The translations under genes and the position numbers were made by a program. A stretch of 64,000 nt of DNA from positions 248,001-312,000 of the forward strand of contig CP130629.1 in assembly GCA_030644725.1 (NCBI GenBank), in the 5' to 3' direction. Within the stretch, counting starts at the first letter, position 1. Every line of letters starts with the position of its first letter. This document shows, piece by piece, positions 61,419 through 64,000 of the stretch. The notes under the pieces were generated by a model, which was not told the origin of the DNA, searched no databases, and worked only from the letters and a program-made list of their open reading frames with translations. The DNA comes from Candidatus Electrothrix communis. GTDB taxonomy: Bacteria > Desulfobacterota > Desulfobulbia > Desulfobulbales > Desulfobulbaceae.

Positions 61419-61470
61419 TATGGTGTTACCCTGGGCTGGTTAGATATAGCCCCGTTGGGGGGCATCACGT
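61419..61470. repeat. Family 2 repeat upstream of Rpn copy B
   Basis: GGTGTTACCCTGGGCTGG, then TTAGATATAGCCCCGTTGGG and GGCATCA. This is the best-preserved copy of repeat family 2 in the window. 61471-61829 contains no gene apart from the promoter region of the MoxR operon. Confidence 0.65.
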
Positions 61471-61829
61471 CATCATCAATATCGTGGAAAAAGAGAAGAG
61501 AGCAAAAACAGCAGAAGAGTACAAAAAAGAGCAGGATTTCGCAAGGTCGATACTGAACCCCAAGTTGTTACTTCTTTCTCCCGTTTTGTCAGTTTTCACT
61601 TTGCCCAAGGCATCCCAGGCGATATTATACTGGACATGATCCCGGCTCAAGGATTATTCAATCAGAACAATCAATACCATCTTGACTTTTTGTACGCACT
61701 CATTACGTTATATTAATTTTAAAAATACCTTGCCCCCAGAATGGTGGCAAACAGAAATTCTGTGATCACCTCTGAGCCTTGCAAGAATTCCTGATCCCAA
61801 AAGTACCTGATCAAAAAAGGAGATAAGAT

Positions 61830-62891
61830 ATGAACCCATCCATTGAGACCTCACCTATTCCCCAGCCTCCGCTGGAACAACACAATACGCTGGATGTCGC
61901 CCCAGAACAATCTGTCCAGGAAATCAACAAGGCTGTCCAGAACAGTTCGGCCTGGGTCGGCCTGCTGAAACGGGAAATGGAAAAAAACATTATCGGCCAA
62001 GAGCGGCTGGTGGAACGCCTGCTCATCGGCTTACTTTCCGGTGGTCATATTCTGCTGGAAGGGTTGCCCGGTCTGGCCAAGACCCTGGCGGTGAAGACCT
62101 TGGCCGCTGCCGTGTCCACGGATTTCCGCCGCATCCAGTTCACCCCGGACATGCTGCCAGCAGACATCATGGGCACCGAGATCTATAATCCGCAAAACAC
62201 CTCTTTTGAGGTCAAACAGGGACCGATCTTCTCCTCCATCATCCTGGCCGATGAAATCAACCGGGCCCCGTCCAAGGTGCAGTCCGCTCTGCTGGAGGCC
62301 ATGCAAGAGAAACAGGTCACCATCGGAGAAACCACTTTTTCCCTACCCGAGCTGTTCCTGGTTCTGGCAACCCAAAACCCCATTGAGCAGGAAGGCACCT
62401 ATCCCCTGCCTGAAGCCCAGGTGGATCGTTTTATGCTTAAGGTGGTGGTGGATTATCCCACCCGCGAGCAGGAACGAAAAATCCTCGACCTGGTGGAGCA
62501 TACCGACTCCAAGATGCAGGTGCAGCCGCTTATTTCCCCAGAGGATATCCTGACGGCCCGTAAGGTGGTGGATACCATTTATCTGGATGACCGGATCAAG
62601 GAATACATTGTGGATCTGGTCTTTGCCACCCGTGATGCGGGCAGCATCAGCCCGGAACTGAAAGATTATATCGAAACAGGAGCCTCGCCCAGGGCCACCA
62701 TCAACCTGAAGGCGGCTGCTCGAGCCTTGGCTTACCTCAACGGTCGCGGCTATGTCATCCCGGATGATATCAAGAACTGCGCCCCGGATATAATGCGCCA
62801 TCGTCTGCGGATCAGCTATGAGGCTGAGGCTGAAGGGGTGACTAGCGAGGATATTATTCAGCGGTTGCTGGATACGGTGCCGGTGCCGTAA
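61830..62891 (+). CDS. MoxR-family AAA+ ATPase
   Basis: 353 residues; GGAG ribosome binding site 7 bases before ATG 61830. AAA_3 domain: Walker A LLEGLPGLAKTLAVKTLAA, Walker B IILADEINRAPSKVQSALLE and LATQNPIEQEGTYPLPEAQV (sensor 1 and MoxR motif). C-terminal AAA_lid: ASPRATINLKAAARALAYL. MoxR ATPases act as chaperones with DUF58 and VWA proteins in envelope stress or metal insertion. First gene of an operon. Confidence 0.9.
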   Translation: MNPSIETSPIPQPPLEQHNTLDVAPEQSVQEINKAVQNSSAWVGLLKREMEKNIIGQERLVERLLIGLLSGGHILLEGLPGLAKTLAVKTLAAAVSTDFRRIQFTPDMLPADIMGTEIYNPQNTSFEVKQGPIFSSIILADEINRAPSKVQSALLEAMQEKQVTIGETTFSLPELFLVLATQNPIEQEGTYPLPEAQVDRFMLKVVVDYPTREQERKILDLVEHTDSKMQVQPLISPEDILTARKVVDTIYLDDRIKEYIVDLVFATRDAGSISPELKDYIETGASPRATINLKAAARALAYLNGRGYVIPDDIKNCAPDIMRHRLRISYEAEAEGVTSEDIIQRLLDTVPVP

Positions 62892-62910
62892 AGGCGAGCA
62901 AGGCTATATC

Positions 62911-63825
62911 ATGGAAAAAGCAATAACCAAAGAAATCCTGAGGAAAGTCCGCCGCATTGAAGTGCGGACCCGGCGCATGGTGGATAACTCCCTGGCCGGG
63001 AGCTACCACTCGGTCTTCAAGGGCCAGGGCATGAACTTCGACGAGGTCCGGGAATATGTGCCCGGCGATGAGATCCGCAGCATTGACTGGAACGTCACGG
63101 CCCGCACCGGGGTGCCCCACGTCAAGAAATTCACCGAAGAGCGGGAACTGACCATCATGCTGATGATCGACATCAGCGGCTCAGGCGGATTCGGCTCAGG
63201 GGACCAGTCCAAGCGGGAGATGATGGCCGAACTGGGCTCAGTTCTGGCCTTTTCCGCTGTGCGCAATAACGACAAGGTGGGCCTGATCCTGTTTTCCGAT
63301 TTTGTTGAACTCTTCATCCCGCCGGATAAAGGGCGCAAGCATATCCTCCGGGTTATCCGGGAGATCCTCTTTTTTCAGCCCAAGAATAAAGGCACTGATA
63401 TCTCCGAGGCCCTGAATTTTGTCAACCGGGTCGCCAAGAGAAAATGCGTGACCTTTCTCCTCTCTGATTTCTGCCTGCCCGGCGATTTTGACGATTCGCT
63501 GGCAGCACTCCGCCCCAAGTTACTGGTCACCGGACGCCGTCATGACCTGATCACGGTCTCTGTCACCGACCCAAGAGAGCAGGAGCTGCCTGATGTCGGC
63601 CATATCACCCTGGAAGACGCGGAAACCGGGGAGCAGCTGGTGCTCAACACAGCTGATCCGCAGACCCGACAGGCCTATGCCCATCTGGCCCTTGATCGGG
63701 CCGAACGTTTTGCCCATACCGTGCGCAGTGCTGGCCTTGACCTGCTCCAGCTCTCTACAGATAAACCTTATATCATGCCGTTGATGGGATTTTTTAAGGC
63801 GCGGGAAAGGAGGATGGGCCGATGA
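62911..63825 (+). CDS. DUF58 domain protein (MoxR partner)
   Basis: 304 residues. NSLAGSYHSVFKGQGMNFDE-VREYVPGDEIRSIDWN is the DUF58 signature; LMIDISGSGGFGSG has a MIDAS-like DxSGS for metal binding, and a VWA-like fold follows (VTFLLSDFCLPGDFDD). It lies 19 bases after the MoxR gene and its stop overlaps the start of the next gene (ATGA). Probable cytoplasmic adaptor working with MoxR. Confidence 0.88.
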   Translation: MEKAITKEILRKVRRIEVRTRRMVDNSLAGSYHSVFKGQGMNFDEVREYVPGDEIRSIDWNVTARTGVPHVKKFTEERELTIMLMIDISGSGGFGSGDQSKREMMAELGSVLAFSAVRNNDKVGLILFSDFVELFIPPDKGRKHILRVIREILFFQPKNKGTDISEALNFVNRVAKRKCVTFLLSDFCLPGDFDDSLAALRPKLLVTGRRHDLITVSVTDPREQELPDVGHITLEDAETGEQLVLNTADPQTRQAYAHLALDRAERFAHTVRSAGLDLLQLSTDKPYIMPLMGFFKARERRMGR

Positions 63826-64000
63826 AATGGTTGTGTTTAAGAACGGTAGGGGCAGGCCCCTGTGCCTGCCCGTTTATGTCCTGCCCCGGACGTTCCGGGC
63901 GAACACAGGGATTCGCCCCTACAGCATTCCTGCTCCTTCTTCTCTTAATAATGATCCCTGCCGCTGTATCTGCCGATCAGGTGACAGTGCCTCTTGCTGA
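63822..64000 (+). CDS. Exported protein of the MoxR/DUF58 operon (partial)
   Basis: The start ATG 63822 overlaps the DUF58 stop. The visible 59 residues are MKWLCLRTVGAGPCACPF, then MSCPGRSGRTQGFAPT, a hydrophobic core LLLLLLIMIPAAVSADQ typical of a signal peptide, and VTVPLAE. The stretch between residues 8 and 33 is encoded wholly by a family 1 palindromic repeat inserted in frame. The gene continues past the window; BatA/BatD-like or DUF4381 genes are expected here. Confidence 0.65.
   Translation, partial: MKWLCLRTVGAGPCACPFMSCPGRSGRTQGFAPTAFLLLLLLIMIPAAVSADQVTVPLA
63846..63922 (+). repeat. Family 1 repeat element inside a coding region
   Basis: GTAGGGGCAGGCCCCTGTGC ... GGGCGAACACAGGGATTCGC-CCCTAC, 77 bp with complementary ends. 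It has the same ends and spacing as the copies at 50856-50931 and 59113-59191. It keeps the frame of the gene starting at 63822. Confidence 0.75.

Overview
The window looks like a chromosomal segment of a Gram-negative, anaerobic Desulfobacterota bacterium, most likely Desulfobulbales (the gene set recalls cable bacteria and their relatives). This is inferred from the mixture of genes: hflKC, sucCD, the rpmH-rnpA-yidD-yidC-jag-mnmE block, a two-CW protein, many Rpn-type PD-(D/E)XK proteins, NACHT-FGE proteins, a probable selenoprotein and many lipoproteins. No rRNA gene, tRNA gene or CRISPR array was seen.

Layout. 1-4323 (+): purine catabolism and salvage (C-terminal part of xanthine dehydrogenase, XdhC, purine nucleoside phosphorylase, MTA/SAH deaminase). 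4407-7286 (-): a delta-class-like carbonic anhydrase lipoprotein and four small lipoproteins, one only 55 residues long. 7402-9981 (-): a zinc ABC transporter (znuA-znuC-znuB). 10108-11755 (-): MscS channel, an overlapping thioredoxin-fold gene with an in-frame UGA at the first active-site Cys position (probable selenocysteine, UPRC), and a Trm112-like protein. 11967-19811: molybdopterin-binding protein, a delta-60-repeat/CFI-box surface protein, a double ABC ATPase, a two-CW protein and tilS.

19831-28953 (-) is the most unusual accessory region. It is one operon-like run: cis-prenyltransferase-like protein, GNAT acetyltransferase, a STAND-type NTPase with TPRs, a second P-loop NTPase, a possible short peptide, and a radical SAM/SPASM protein with a PqqD-like tail, followed by a degraded second copy of that tail. 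The NTPase-TPR gene is split by an intact IS3-family element; removing the element and one copy of its 4-bp target duplication restores a continuous 912-codon frame. 29376-31948 holds a DUF4143 remnant and two Rpn-like genes.

32091-46915 is core genome: hflKC; sucCD plus a rhomboid protease; a protein-thiocarboxylate sulfur-transfer cluster (ThiS-like carrier, ThiF-like activator, JAMM protease) ending in a broken sulfite/nitrite reductase gene; the mnmE-to-rpmH block; and trkA. 47121-63825 is accessory again: a periplasmic binding protein, two tandem NACHT-FGE proteins with a hypervariable 31-residue C-terminal segment that resembles a diversity-generating-retroelement variable region, a VapBC-like pair, a kinase, a radical SAM-methyltransferase-DUF5714 fusion, two near-identical Rpn genes, and a MoxR/DUF58 operon running off the end. 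Two families of dispersed palindromic repeats occupy many intergenic gaps, and one copy lies in frame inside the signal-peptide region of the last gene.
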